From Flexivirga endophytica (GTDB lineage Bacteria > Actinomycetota > Actinomycetes > Actinomycetales > Dermatophilaceae), in NCBI RefSeq assembly GCF_014640635.1, contig NZ_BMHI01000005.1, positions 62,001-126,000 of the forward strand: DNA of 64,000 nucleotides, read 5' to 3'. Below the pieces are notes generated by a model. The model was not told the DNA's origin. It worked only from the letters and a program-made list of their open reading frames with translations, and did not search any database. The translations under genes and the position numbers were made by a program. Below, piece by piece: positions 1 to 8,411 of the stretch. The first letter of the stretch is position 1, and the number at the start of each line of letters is the position of its first letter.

Positions 1-553
1 GGTCGAGGTGCAGCGCCGAATCACACGTCGCCAGCGCCGACTCCAGACTCTCGTAGCGGGCACGGTCGATGATCGTCCGGTCCAGGCCGGAAACCGAGAG
101 GCCACCTACGTCCACAGCATCTGGCACCATCGCAGTCCGTCGGCGTCGCGCTTGGGGCGACCGGCCCGTGGCGTCGGGTGGTCGGGCGAACTCGACCAAC
201 TCTGACTGAGGGCCGATCACCGGCAGACGCCATACGGCATTCGCGGTGCCATGGACGTAGATTCGAGGTGTCGTGGCAGCAGCCTGCATGGCAAGCGCCA
301 TCAGAACGAGGCGGTCGCTGTGGTCCAGTGCGGCAGGGTCGCAGGTGGCGAAAGCGCGCTGCCGCAGCCGCGTCCACGGTGCGGCAGAAGGCGCGCCGAC
401 CAAGCGAAGACGTTCGGCGGAGGTGGCGGCGAGTTGTCCGCGTAGGCGGCGGACACGATCGGCGCAGGCTTGGAGGTGCTCGCGACGCGCCACCCGGGCC
501 GCTTCAGCGCTGTCGACAGATGGGCCGGGCTGTGTGGAGTGAGCGACTGACAT
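1..553 (-). CDS. partial hypothetical protein, AbiEi-like (5' part of gene only)
   Basis: The frame is open from an ATG at 553 to the window edge, giving about 184 N-terminal residues; the C-terminus lies outside. The N-terminal third is Arg/Ala-rich and probably helical. It is followed by RIYVHGTANAVW and, near the edge, SGLDRTIIDRARYESLESAL. That last stretch resembles the 'xxRTVVDLAR...EALVVADAAL' element of AbiEi-like (type IV antitoxin) and DUF559-linked proteins of actinobacteria. No catalytic motif is visible in the part present. The gene is divergent from the RNase gene, and the two are separated by an inverted repeat element. Function is not assignable; the family call is tentative. 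Confidence 0.55.
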   Translation of the reverse strand, partial: MSVAHSTQPGPSVDSAEAARVARREHLQACADRVRRLRGQLAATSAERLRLVGAPSAAPWTRLRQRAFATCDPAALDHSDRLVLMALAMQAAATTPRIYVHGTANAVWRLPVIGPQSELVEFARPPDATGRSPQARRRRTAMVPDAVDVGGLSVSGLDRTIIDRARYESLESALATCDSALHLD

Positions 554-605
554 CCACGAAAGCCTGCCGCAGCGGGACCGAGCAGACGGGTTGTCCACAG
601 CCGCA

Positions 606-692
606 GATCGACCGGCATACCCCCGGATCGACCGGCATACCGAAATCGCACATATCGGGCTGCCGCTCAATCATTTGGTATGCCGGTCAATC
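606..692. repeat. 2+2 inverted short-phrase repeat (arms on a 20 bp period)
   Basis: Two direct copies of GATCGACCGGCATACC (606-621, 626-641) are followed by GAAATCG. Then come two inverted copies: a degenerate one at 657-672 and a near-perfect one at 677-692. Start-to-start spacing is 20 bp on both sides. The element fills most of the gap between the divergent AbiEi-like and RNase genes. It shares its layout, period and GAAATCG spacer word with the element at 14781-14871, though the arm sequence is different. Confidence 0.8.
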
Positions 693-716
693 AAGGGCAG
701 TCGGCCGTCATACCGC

Positions 717-722
717 TAATCT
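717..722 (+). promoter_or_regulatory. -10 element TAATCT for a leaderless RNase mRNA
   Basis: TAATCT ends 6 nt before the ATG at 729, and no Shine-Dalgarno sequence lies between. A TANNNT hexamer at this distance places transcription start at or next to the start codon, as in actinobacterial leaderless transcripts. No clear -35 element is seen. Confidence 0.5.
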
Positions 723-728
723 GACCGG

Positions 729-1199
729 ATGCTGCATCGGGTCAAGCGGATTCGGGATCTGTTCATACCCGGCGTCTTCGGACTCCTCGTCCTCATCACT
801 CTGGTCTGCGTGCTCGCGAGTTGCGCGAGCAGCTCCGGCGGTAGCGCGGGCGGGCAGGGCGGCGGCACACCGGCGGTGACGAGTAGCGTCGGGGCGGGCG
901 GCCGGGACCACCCGAACGACGGAATGCTCACCGTCACCGTCGCGCAGTTGCCGGACGAGGCACGCACGACGATCGCACTGATCAAGGAGGGCGGGCCGTT
1001 CCCGTACCACCAGGACGGCACGGTCTTCCAGAACCGCGAGCGCCTGCTGCCGCGGGAGTCCTCGGGTTACTACCACGAATACACCGTGAAGACACCGGGA
1101 TCGCCCGACAGGGGAGCGCGCCGGATCATCCGGGCGCGCGACGGCACGCTCTACTACACGGCCGATCACTACGAGAGTTTCAAGAGGATCATCCAGTGA
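729..1199 (+). CDS. extracytoplasmic guanyl-specific ribonuclease, RNase Sa/barnase (N1/T1) family
   Basis: This 156-residue protein is a small endoribonuclease that cleaves RNA, in this family after guanosine. Residues 11-31 form a hydrophobic export segment ending in a perfect lipobox (LASC, Cys32), so the enzyme may be lipid-anchored outside the cell rather than freely secreted; a Ser/Gly-rich linker follows. The catalytic domain (about 65-156) carries PYHQDGTVFQNRE, then YYHEYTV (catalytic Glu), GARRI (substrate-phosphate Arg) and TADHYESF (catalytic His), in the order of RNase Sa. The next gene encodes barstar, and its GTG start overlaps this stop (GTGA), so the toxic enzyme and inhibitor are translationally coupled. 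Active-site residues look complete. Confidence 0.93.
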   Translation: MLHRVKRIRDLFIPGVFGLLVLITLVCVLASCASSSGGSAGGQGGGTPAVTSSVGAGGRDHPNDGMLTVTVAQLPDEARTTIALIKEGGPFPYHQDGTVFQNRERLLPRESSGYYHEYTVKTPGSPDRGARRIIRARDGTLYYTADHYESFKRIIQ

Positions 1200-1606
1200 C
1201 TACACCAGCTGACCTCATCGCCACGGGCTCGTCGGGCCTGCACCCGACCGAAGATCTCGCGGGCGCTCGCGCGGCCGGCGCGGGCGCTGGATGGCGGGTC
1301 GTCGAGCTCGACACCTCGGCCGGGCACGACAAGCCCTACTTCCTGGATGTATGCCGGGCAGCGTTCGACCTGCCGGACTGGTTCGGCGCCAATTGGGACG
1401 CTCTCGCCGACAGCCTCAGCGACGTCGCGTCCAGTCCGGGCACGCTCGTGCTGTGGCGCGGGGCCGGCGGTCTCGAGCCCACGGTCCGGGAGACGGCGGC
1501 GGAGATCTTCGCCGAGCGAGCGGACCGCACCGGCGGCGCGATCGGGCCGTTCCTGGTGCTGGTCGGCGGCACTGAGGACGCCGGACGTACCATGAACGAC
1601 TTGTGA
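1196..1606 (+). CDS. barstar-family ribonuclease inhibitor
   Basis: A 136-residue protein read from a GTG inside the stop of the RNase gene. The segment DKPYFLDVCRAAFDLPDWFG followed by ANWDALADSLSD matches the barstar core, in which the helix and loop around 'FGxNWDAL' plug the RNase active site. No signal peptide is present, so it acts in the cytoplasm, protecting the cell from unexported RNase. The first 40 residues are an Ala/Gly-rich extension longer than in classical barstar (about 90 residues). Its own stop overlaps the GTG start of the amidohydrolase, so all three genes are probably one transcript. Confidence 0.92.
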   Translation: MTTPADLIATGSSGLHPTEDLAGARAAGAGAGWRVVELDTSAGHDKPYFLDVCRAAFDLPDWFGANWDALADSLSDVASSPGTLVLWRGAGGLEPTVRETAAEIFAERADRTGGAIGPFLVLVGGTEDAGRTMNDL

Positions 1607-2811
1607 GTGAACTTGCTTCTTCGTGCACGGCTGTAGACCCTGCCGCGGCCGTCGTCGCCGAGATCGAGCGACTGCTCCCGCAGCTGATCACCTGGCGCCG
1701 GGATCTGCACGCCCACCCGGAGATCGCCCGCCGCGAGACCCGCACGACGGCGTTCCTGCGGGACACGCTCACCGCGGCCGGCATCGCCGTCACCGCGCTG
1801 CCCGGCACCGGACTGATCGCCGACCTCGGGGCCACCGATCCCACGCGGCGGATCGCGCTGCGCGCGGACCTGGACGCGCTGCCCGTGCCGGAACGCAGCG
1901 GGCTGCCGTTCCGGTCGACGGTCGAGGGGCTGTGCCACGCCTGCGGTCACGACGTGCACACCACCGTCGTGCTGGGAGTCGCGTTGGCGCTGAAGACGAT
2001 CGAGCCGACGCTCGTCGCGCGTGACCTGGCAGTGCGTTGCATCTTCCAGCCCGCCGAGGAGGTCATGCCCGGGGGAGCACACGACGTGCTCGCTGCCGGA
2101 GTCCTCGACGACGTCGACCGGGCGCTGGCCGTGCACTGCGACCCGAGCATCGACGTCGGGACCGTGGGGCTGACCACAGGACCGATCACCGCGGCGTGCG
2201 ACCAGATCGAGATCGCCCTCGCCGGCCCCGGCGGCCACACCTCCCGCCCGCACCTGTCCGCCGATCTGACGTTCGCCCTGGGCAAGGTCCTCACCGAGGT
2301 GCCCGCCGTGCTGAGCCGTCGGCTCGACCCGCGGTCCGGTGTCGCGCTTGTGTGGGGACAGGTCGAGGCCGGCAACGCCGCCAACGTCATACCCGCGACC
2401 GGGCACCTCGTCGGCACCCTGCGGATGCTGGACGCCGACGAGTGGAAACGCGTGGGTGGCCTGGTGGAGCAGGTGGTCCACGAGATCGTTGCGCCATACA
2501 AGGTGGCCGCGCAGGTGCAGCACATCCGCGGGGTCCCGCCGGTCGTCAACGATGCCGCTGCGATCGCGGCGCTCGCAGCCGCCGCTCGCGCGTCCGAGGG
2601 TGATCGCAGCGTCGTGCCGACCCGCCAATCACTGGGCGGCGAGGACTTCTCCTGGTTGCTGCAGGCCACTCCCGGCGCACTCGCCCGGCTCGGCACCCGT
2701 GCGCCCGACGGCCCGACCTACGAGTTGCACCAGGGCGACCTGGTCATCGACGAGGCGGCGATCGGTGTGGGCAGCCGGATGCTCGCCCTAGCAGCACTGA
2801 GCGAGGCCTGA
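1603..2811 (+). CDS. M20D-family amidohydrolase (N-acyl amino acid / hippurate hydrolase type)
   Basis: A 402-residue cytoplasmic metallopeptidase-fold enzyme that hydrolyses an amide bond in N-acylated amino acids or similar conjugates; the exact substrate cannot be told. Family landmarks are RRDLHAHPE near residue 36, ALRADLDALP near 85, CHACGHDVHTT near 108 (metal-binding Cys/His), QPAEEVMPGGA near 147 and LGGEDFSWLL near 345. It starts at a GTG overlapping the barstar stop by 4 nt. Homologous amidohydrolases (AmiA1/AmiB1) sit near lpdA, deoD and pmmB in M. tuberculosis, so its presence at the edge of the nucleoside cluster fits conserved gene order. A 193 nt gap follows before the BMP gene. 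Confidence 0.9.
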   Translation: MSELASSCTAVDPAAAVVAEIERLLPQLITWRRDLHAHPEIARRETRTTAFLRDTLTAAGIAVTALPGTGLIADLGATDPTRRIALRADLDALPVPERSGLPFRSTVEGLCHACGHDVHTTVVLGVALALKTIEPTLVARDLAVRCIFQPAEEVMPGGAHDVLAAGVLDDVDRALAVHCDPSIDVGTVGLTTGPITAACDQIEIALAGPGGHTSRPHLSADLTFALGKVLTEVPAVLSRRLDPRSGVALVWGQVEAGNAANVIPATGHLVGTLRMLDADEWKRVGGLVEQVVHEIVAPYKVAAQVQHIRGVPPVVNDAAAIAALAAAARASEGDRSVVPTRQSLGGEDFSWLLQATPGALARLGTRAPDGPTYELHQGDLVIDEAAIGVGSRMLALAALSEA

Positions 2812-3004
2812 CACGTTCGCGCAGATAACAGTTCGATCCCAGAACTGCAATCAATGGTTGTGTTCGGCATCGCCCGGCTAGGCTGCCGACTTGCCCCACC
2901 GCGGGTGACTGACCTCGGGGGATCCGTCCACGCCTTCGGCACCCGCAACCGCGGAGCCACCGCTCAGGCTTTCACAAGAAGTTGCACCACGAAAAGGAGA
3001 CACC

Positions 3005-4114
3005 GTGCGTTCGGTGATGAAGATTGCGGCCGTCACGGCCGTTGCAGCGATGGCGCTTGCCGGCTGCGGTAGCAAACCTGCAGACAACAACTCCACCAGC
3101 GGCGGCGCCAAGGGGTCGGCGGCGGCCACTGGCAAGGCGACGGGCAACAAGCTCAGCGCCTGCATGGTGCTGGACACCGGTGGTGTGGACGACAAGTCGT
3201 TCAACGAGAACTCCTGGGCAGGCATGCAGGCCGCGGCCAAGGCCAACCCGAACATCAAGGTCAAGTACGTCCCGTCCAACTCGGGCAGCGACTACACCCC
3301 CAACCTCACCAAGTACGCCCAGGGCGGCTGTGACTCCGTCATCGCGGTCGGCGGACTGATGGGCGACGCGCTCAAGAAGGCCGCCAAGCAGTTCCCTAAG
3401 ACGCACTTCGCCGAGATCGACAACGGCAACCAGAACGCCAAGAACATCTACGGCATCGAGTACAACACCGCTCAGGCCGGCTTCCTCGCCGGTTACCTGG
3501 CCGCGGGTATGACGAAGAGCGGCACCGTCGGCACCTGGGGCGGCCTGTCCATCCCGCCGGTGACGATCTACATGGACGGCTACTGGGAGGGCGTCCAGTA
3601 CTTCAACAAGACCAAGAAGAAGAGCGTCAAGGTGCTCGGCTGGAACGAGAAGAACCAGAAGAGCGGCACCTTCTCCGGTTCGTTCACCGATCAGAACAAG
3701 GGCAAGTCGATCACGCAGGCGATGGTCAGCCAGGGCGCCGACATCGTCTTCCCGGTTGCCGGTGCTTCCGGCCTGGGCGCCGGTGCCGCAGCACAGGCAT
3801 CGGGCGGCAAGCTCAACCTGATCTGGGTCGACACCGACGGCTGCCAGAGTGCCGCCAACTATTGCAAGTACTTCATCTCCAGCGCCACCAAGAACCTCTC
3901 CGGTGGTGTCGAGACCTACTTGAAGAAGGCTGCCGACGGCACCTTCCCGACCGGCAACTACGTCGGCACGCTGAAGGACAACGGTGTCGGCCTCTCGCCC
4001 TACCACCAGTTCGAGTCCAAGGTGCCGGGTGACCTCAAGAAGGAGATCACCCAGGTCAAGGCCGACATCATCGCCGGCAAGATCAAGATCACCTCGCCGA
4101 GCCAGCCGAAGTAA
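3005..4114 (+). CDS. BMP-family nucleoside-binding lipoprotein of an ABC importer
   Basis: A 369-residue substrate-binding lipoprotein of the BmpA/PnrA family, which binds purine or other nucleosides outside the membrane. The signal peptide ends in the lipobox LAGC (Cys about 21), followed by a Ser/Thr/Lys-rich linker and the Med/BMP fold (DTGGVDDKSFNENSW; later VDTDGC). The GTG start is preceded by AAGGAG 5 nt upstream. The ATPase and two permeases follow on the same strand after a strong hairpin, consistent with higher expression of the binding protein than of the membrane complex. Deaminases and phosphorylases nearby support nucleosides as substrate. Confidence 0.93.
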   Translation: MRSVMKIAAVTAVAAMALAGCGSKPADNNSTSGGAKGSAAATGKATGNKLSACMVLDTGGVDDKSFNENSWAGMQAAAKANPNIKVKYVPSNSGSDYTPNLTKYAQGGCDSVIAVGGLMGDALKKAAKQFPKTHFAEIDNGNQNAKNIYGIEYNTAQAGFLAGYLAAGMTKSGTVGTWGGLSIPPVTIYMDGYWEGVQYFNKTKKKSVKVLGWNEKNQKSGTFSGSFTDQNKGKSITQAMVSQGADIVFPVAGASGLGAGAAAQASGGKLNLIWVDTDGCQSAANYCKYFISSATKNLSGGVETYLKKAADGTFPTGNYVGTLKDNGVGLSPYHQFESKVPGDLKKEITQVKADIIAGKIKITSPSQPK

Positions 4115-4125
4115 CAAGCGCCGAA

Positions 4126-4158
4126 CGGGGTGGGTGGCTCGCCGAGCCACCCACCCCG
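4126..4158 (+). terminator. hairpin attenuator between binding protein and transporter genes
   Basis: CGGGGTGGGTGGCT pairs perfectly with AGCCACCCACCCCG around the loop CGCCG, 12 nt after the BMP stop. No U-tract follows, so it is more likely a partial terminator or 3' end stabiliser than a complete stop, allowing read-through into the ATPase gene 100 nt downstream. Confidence 0.7.
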
Positions 4159-4258
4159 CCGCCGTGTCGTGACGTATGCCGATGCGCGGTCTTCGGCCCG
4201 TGCCAGCACTTACAGTTGCTGCCACGGCGGAGTGAAAGTCAGATTTAGGAGTCCCTGC

Positions 4259-5776
4259 GTGAAGCTCGAACTGCGTGGCATCACCAAGATGTTCGGCTCG
4301 TTCACGGCCAACGACCACATCGATCTGGTGGTCGAGCCCGGCCAGATCCACGCCCTCCTCGGCGAGAACGGCGCCGGCAAGTCGACGTTGATGAACGTGC
4401 TCTACGGGTTGTACGAACCCACCGAGGGCGAGATCGTCGTCGACGGTGAGGCGCAGAAGTTCAACGGTCCCGGTGATGCGATGCGTGCCGGGATCGGCAT
4501 GGTGCACCAGCACTTCATGTTGGTGCCGGTGCTCAGCGTCGCCGAGAACGTCATGCTGGGCGACGAATACACCCGGTCCGCAGGCATGTTGGACCAGAAG
4601 AAGGCGCGCGACGTCGTCAGCCGCCTGTCGAAGGACTACCACCTCGAGGTCAACCCCGACGTCCTCGTCGAGGACCTGCCGGTGGGCATCCAGCAGCGGG
4701 TGGAGATCCTCAAGGCGCTCGCACGCCACGCGAAGGTGCTGATCCTCGACGAGCCGACCGCTGTGCTGACGCCGCAGGAGACCGATCACCTGATGGACGT
4801 GATGCGCTCGCTGAAGGCGGACGGCACGTCGATCGTCTTCATCAGCCACAAGCTGCGTGAGGTCCGCGCGATCGCCGACACCATCACGGTCATCCGCCGT
4901 GGCAAGGTCGTCGGACAGGCCGAGCCCACCGCGAGCCCTGCCGAGCTGGCCGCGATGATGGTCGGCCGGCCGGTGCAGTTGAAGGTCGACAAGGAGCCTG
5001 CCGATGCAGGTGAGGTGGTGCTGGGCATCGATGGCCTCAGCGTGACCGCGCCGACCGGGCAGGTCCTCGTCGACGACGTCTCGCTCGACGTCCGCGGCGG
5101 GGAGATCTATGCGATCGCCGGCGTGCAGGGCAACGGCCAGTCCGAGCTGACCGAGGCCATCGTCGGCCTCATCGAGCCCAGCGCCGGGCGGATAACGCTG
5201 GAAGGCGCCGACGTCACCGACGAGACGACCGACAAGATCCTCGGCCGCGGCGTCGGCTACGTCCCCGAGGACCGGATGCACGACGGTCTGGTCGGCGGCT
5301 TCAGTATCGCCGAGAACCTCGTGCTCGACACGTATGACGAAGCGCCGTTCGGCAACGCGATCTCGCTGAACCTCAGCGCCATCTCCCGCAACGCTTCCGA
5401 GCGCATCGACGAGTTCGACGTGCGCACGCAGAGCGCGGAATCGGCGGCCTCGACCCTGTCCGGCGGCAACCAGCAGAAGGTGGTGCTGGCGCGGGAGATG
5501 AGCCGGCCGCTGCGCCTGCTGGTGGTCTCCCAGCCGACCCGTGGTGTCGACGTCGGATCGCAGGAGTTCGTGCACAAACGCATCGTCGAGGAGCGCGACC
5601 GCGGCACCGCCGTGCTGCTGGTCAGCACCGAGCTCGACGAGGTCATCGCCCTCGCCGACCGGGTGGGTGTGATGTATGGCGGGAAGATCATCGGCGAGTT
5701 GCCGCCGACAGCGACAGCGGAGGAGTTCGGCCTGTTGATGGCCGGCCAGATCTCCGACACGAAGGAGAGCGCATGA
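4259..5776 (+). CDS. nucleoside ABC importer ATPase with two fused ABC domains
   Basis: A 505-residue cytoplasmic ATPase of the RbsA/NupA (YufO) type with two nucleotide-binding domains. Domain 1 has Walker A GENGAGKS (35-42), a C-loop region LPVGIQQR and Walker B LILDEPTAV (about 160). Domain 2 has a degenerate P-loop (VQGNGQSE, about 288-297) but a canonical signature LSGGNQQKV (about 400), the asymmetry usual for this subfamily. I chose the GTG at 4259 because AGGAG lies 7 nt upstream and the following residues match the family start; in-frame codons reach back to 4130 but cover the terminator. The stop overlaps the next ATG (ATGA). Confidence 0.94.
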   Translation: MKLELRGITKMFGSFTANDHIDLVVEPGQIHALLGENGAGKSTLMNVLYGLYEPTEGEIVVDGEAQKFNGPGDAMRAGIGMVHQHFMLVPVLSVAENVMLGDEYTRSAGMLDQKKARDVVSRLSKDYHLEVNPDVLVEDLPVGIQQRVEILKALARHAKVLILDEPTAVLTPQETDHLMDVMRSLKADGTSIVFISHKLREVRAIADTITVIRRGKVVGQAEPTASPAELAAMMVGRPVQLKVDKEPADAGEVVLGIDGLSVTAPTGQVLVDDVSLDVRGGEIYAIAGVQGNGQSELTEAIVGLIEPSAGRITLEGADVTDETTDKILGRGVGYVPEDRMHDGLVGGFSIAENLVLDTYDEAPFGNAISLNLSAISRNASERIDEFDVRTQSAESAASTLSGGNQQKVVLAREMSRPLRLLVVSQPTRGVDVGSQEFVHKRIVEERDRGTAVLLVSTELDEVIALADRVGVMYGGKIIGELPPTATAEEFGLLMAGQISDTKESA

Positions 5777-7062
5777 GCCCCGAAGGCCCGGACCTCGGGA
5801 AGAAGAAGGACCCGGGGGAGGAGCCCGCGGCAGAGGGCGACACCAAGCTCGCGCAGGCCGAGTCCGGCGACGACAGGACCCGCGAGACGATCAGCCAGAT
5901 TCTGCGCAGTGACCACCCCGCGGTGGTCACGGTGCTCGCGGTCATCTGCGCGATGATCGTCGGCGCGATCCTCATCGTGGTGTCCGACGACGCGACCCGC
6001 AGCGCGGCGAAATACTTCACCGCAGCACCGGGCGACACTCTCACCACGGGCTGGGACGCGGTCAAGAACGCCTACGTGGCGCTCTTCGAGGGCGCGATCT
6101 ACAACCCGAACGGCGGACAACTGCTCTCGCCGATCTCGGAGACACTGGTCTACGCGACACCGCTGATCCTGGCCGGCCTGTCGGTCACCCTGGCGTTCCG
6201 CGCCGGGTTGTTCAACATCGGCGCCCAGGGTCAGATCCTGATGTCGGCAGCACTCGCCGGCTACATCGGTTTCGCGTGGGACCTGCCGGCCGGCATCCAT
6301 ATCATCGTGGCGATCATCGGCGGCATCATCGGTGGCGCGATCTGGGCGGCGCTCGCCGGCGCCTTGAAGGCCAAGACCGGCGCCCACGAGGTGATCACGA
6401 CGATCATGCTCAACTACGTCGCGGTCTTCTTCATCAACTGGCTGCTCACCCAGACGTGGTTCCAGGCTCCGCCATACCAGCAGGCGGTGTCCCGCCCCGT
6501 CGACGGCAACGCGCAGTTCTGGCACTTGTTCGGTTCCGGCCTGCGGGTGAACTTCTCCTTCGTCCTCGCGATCGCCGCCACGGTGTTCGTGTGGTGGCTG
6601 CTGAAGTACGGCACGTTCGGCTTCCGGATCCGCGCGGTCGGCTCCAACCAGGACGCCGCCCGCACCGCCGGGATGAGCGTCGCGGCGACATACATCGGTG
6701 TGATGGTGATCGTCGGTGCGCTGTGTGGCCTCGCCGGCGCGTCGCAGGTCCTCGGCGAGGCGAACAACTACCACATCACCGCCAGCGTCGACGGCGGCGT
6801 CGGGTTCACCGCGATCACCGTCGCCCTGCTGGGCCGCGGCACCTCGTGGGGCACCTTCGCGGCCGGTCTCCTCTTCGGTGCATTGACCGCCGGCAGTGGG
6901 CAGCTACAGGCGTCGACGCCCACCCCACCGGACCTGGTGCAGGTCCTGCAGGCCCTCGTCGTGATCTTCATCGCGGCGCCCGGCCTGATCCGGTTGATCT
7001 TCCGGCTCCGGCGTAGCAAATCGGCCGGGTCGGCGGTCCTGGCGAAGGGATGGAACGGATGA
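5773..7062 (+). CDS. nucleoside ABC importer permease 1
   Basis: A 429-residue integral membrane permease of the branched-chain-amino-acid/ribose permease superfamily, NupB (YufP)-like. A charged hydrophilic N-terminal tail of about 50 residues precedes a first membrane helix (VVTVLAVICAMIVGAILIVV). The family segment with GLFNIGAQGQILM and AHEVITTIMLNY follows, which contacts the ATPase. The ATG overlaps the ATPase stop by 4 nt and the gene overlaps permease 2, so the transporter genes are translationally coupled. The last 10 residues are basic, as expected for a cytoplasmic end. Confidence 0.92.
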   Translation: MSPEGPDLGKKKDPGEEPAAEGDTKLAQAESGDDRTRETISQILRSDHPAVVTVLAVICAMIVGAILIVVSDDATRSAAKYFTAAPGDTLTTGWDAVKNAYVALFEGAIYNPNGGQLLSPISETLVYATPLILAGLSVTLAFRAGLFNIGAQGQILMSAALAGYIGFAWDLPAGIHIIVAIIGGIIGGAIWAALAGALKAKTGAHEVITTIMLNYVAVFFINWLLTQTWFQAPPYQQAVSRPVDGNAQFWHLFGSGLRVNFSFVLAIAATVFVWWLLKYGTFGFRIRAVGSNQDAARTAGMSVAATYIGVMVIVGALCGLAGASQVLGEANNYHITASVDGGVGFTAITVALLGRGTSWGTFAAGLLFGALTAGSGQLQASTPTPPDLVQVLQALVVIFIAAPGLIRLIFRLRRSKSAGSAVLAKGWNG

Positions 7063-8411
7063 GCCCCGAGCTGAACAACGACTCCACCGACGTCGTCGAC
7101 TCCTCGGTCGCAACCGTCGAGGTCGCACCGGGGAAGGTCGTCGAGCAGCACGTCGTCGAGCTGAAGCAGACGACCGCCCGGCGGGTCGGCACCGGCGCGG
7201 CGATCATCCTGGTCGGTCTGATCACGGCGCTCGTGCTCGGTATGTCGGCCGGTTCCCAGTCGGCCAGCTTCGACCTGAACGGTTCCGACCCCGGCATCAC
7301 GGTGCCGAAGTTCTCACTGCCCGGCGTCGGCCTGATCGTCGCCTGCGGCATCGTGATCATCCTGCTGGGCGTCGCGCAGATCGTGCGTGGCTTCAGCAAG
7401 AGCACGCTGCGCTGGGTCGGCATCGCCACCGGGCTGCTCTTCCTGGTGGCCTTCCTCACCTGGGCGGGCACCGAGGGCAAGCAGGCGGTGCAGATCGGCT
7501 CGCTGCTGCAGCAGACGCTCTTCCTGGCCACACCGCTGATCCTGGGTTCGATGGCCGGCCTGATGTGCGAGAAGACCGGCGTCATCAACGTCGCGATCGA
7601 GGGGCAGATGCTCTTCGGCGCCTTCGCGGGCGCCCTGTTCGGCACGATCGCAGGCAGCTACTTCGGCCTGATCGCAGCAGTCGTCGTCGGTTGCCTCGCG
7701 GGCTCCCTGCTCGCGGTCTTCGCGATCAAGTTCACCGTCAACCAGGTCATCCTCGGCGTCGTCATCAACGCGTTCGCGTTGGGTCTGACCGGTTATCTGT
7801 ATGACGCGATGATGGCCAACGACGCCACCAGCACCAACCAGCCGGACGTGTTCAGTCCGATCAAGATCCCGGTGCTCGGCGACATCCCGGTGGTTGGCTC
7901 GTTGCTGTTCAACCAGACGATCATCACCTACCTGATGTACCTCATCGTGATCGTCATCGACGTGATGCTGCTGCGTTCCCGCTGGGGCCTGCGGACCCGC
8001 GCGGTGGGCGAGCACCCGAAGGCGGCGGACACCGTCGGCATCAACGTGCTGCGGCTGCGCTATCGCAACGTCATCATCGGTGGCGGCATCGCCGGCCTGG
8101 CCGGCGCCGCGCTGACCATCGGGTCGGTCGGGCAGTTCAACAAGAACATGACGTCCGGGCAGGGCTTCATCGCGCTGGCCGCGCTCATCTTCGGCCGTTG
8201 GACGCCGCGGGGCGCGTTGGGTGCGGCACTGTTCTTCGGTTTCGCGAGTGCACTGCAGACCGCGTTGTCGCTGCTGGCGACGCCGGTCAAGATCGACTCC
8301 AACCTGCTGCAGATGCTGCCCTACTTGGCGACGATCTTCGCGGTCGCCGGGCTGGTCGGCCGGGTGCGCGCACCTGCTGCGGACGGCGAGCCGTATGTCA
8401 AGGGTGACTGA
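7059..8411 (+). CDS. nucleoside ABC importer permease 2
   Basis: A 450-residue partner permease (NupC/YufQ-like). Acidic N-terminal residues 1-35 are followed by about ten membrane helices and the family segment GVINVAIEGQMLFGAFAG. KFTVNQVILGVVINAFA is the counterpart of the permease 1 coupling region. I chose the ATG at 7059, which forms an ATGA overlap with the permease 1 stop, over an in-frame ATG at 7050; the protein then begins MSPEL, as permease 1 begins MSPEG. Cytidine deaminase starts within the last codons, tying transport to catabolism in one operon. Confidence 0.92.
   Translation: MSPELNNDSTDVVDSSVATVEVAPGKVVEQHVVELKQTTARRVGTGAAIILVGLITALVLGMSAGSQSASFDLNGSDPGITVPKFSLPGVGLIVACGIVIILLGVAQIVRGFSKSTLRWVGIATGLLFLVAFLTWAGTEGKQAVQIGSLLQQTLFLATPLILGSMAGLMCEKTGVINVAIEGQMLFGAFAGALFGTIAGSYFGLIAAVVVGCLAGSLLAVFAIKFTVNQVILGVVINAFALGLTGYLYDAMMANDATSTNQPDVFSPIKIPVLGDIPVVGSLLFNQTIITYLMYLIVIVIDVMLLRSRWGLRTRAVGEHPKAADTVGINVLRLRYRNVIIGGGIAGLAGAALTIGSVGQFNKNMTSGQGFIALAALIFGRWTPRGALGAALFFGFASALQTALSLLATPVKIDSNLLQMLPYLATIFAVAGLVGRVRAPAADGEPYVKGD

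Noticed and set aside
2972-5575. Very long open frame on the minus strand opposite the BMP and ABC ATPase genes
   Set aside because: Composition is that of a GC-rich antisense shadow (Asp/Arg/Leu/Val/His-rich, no domain), while the plus strand encodes clear proteins there.
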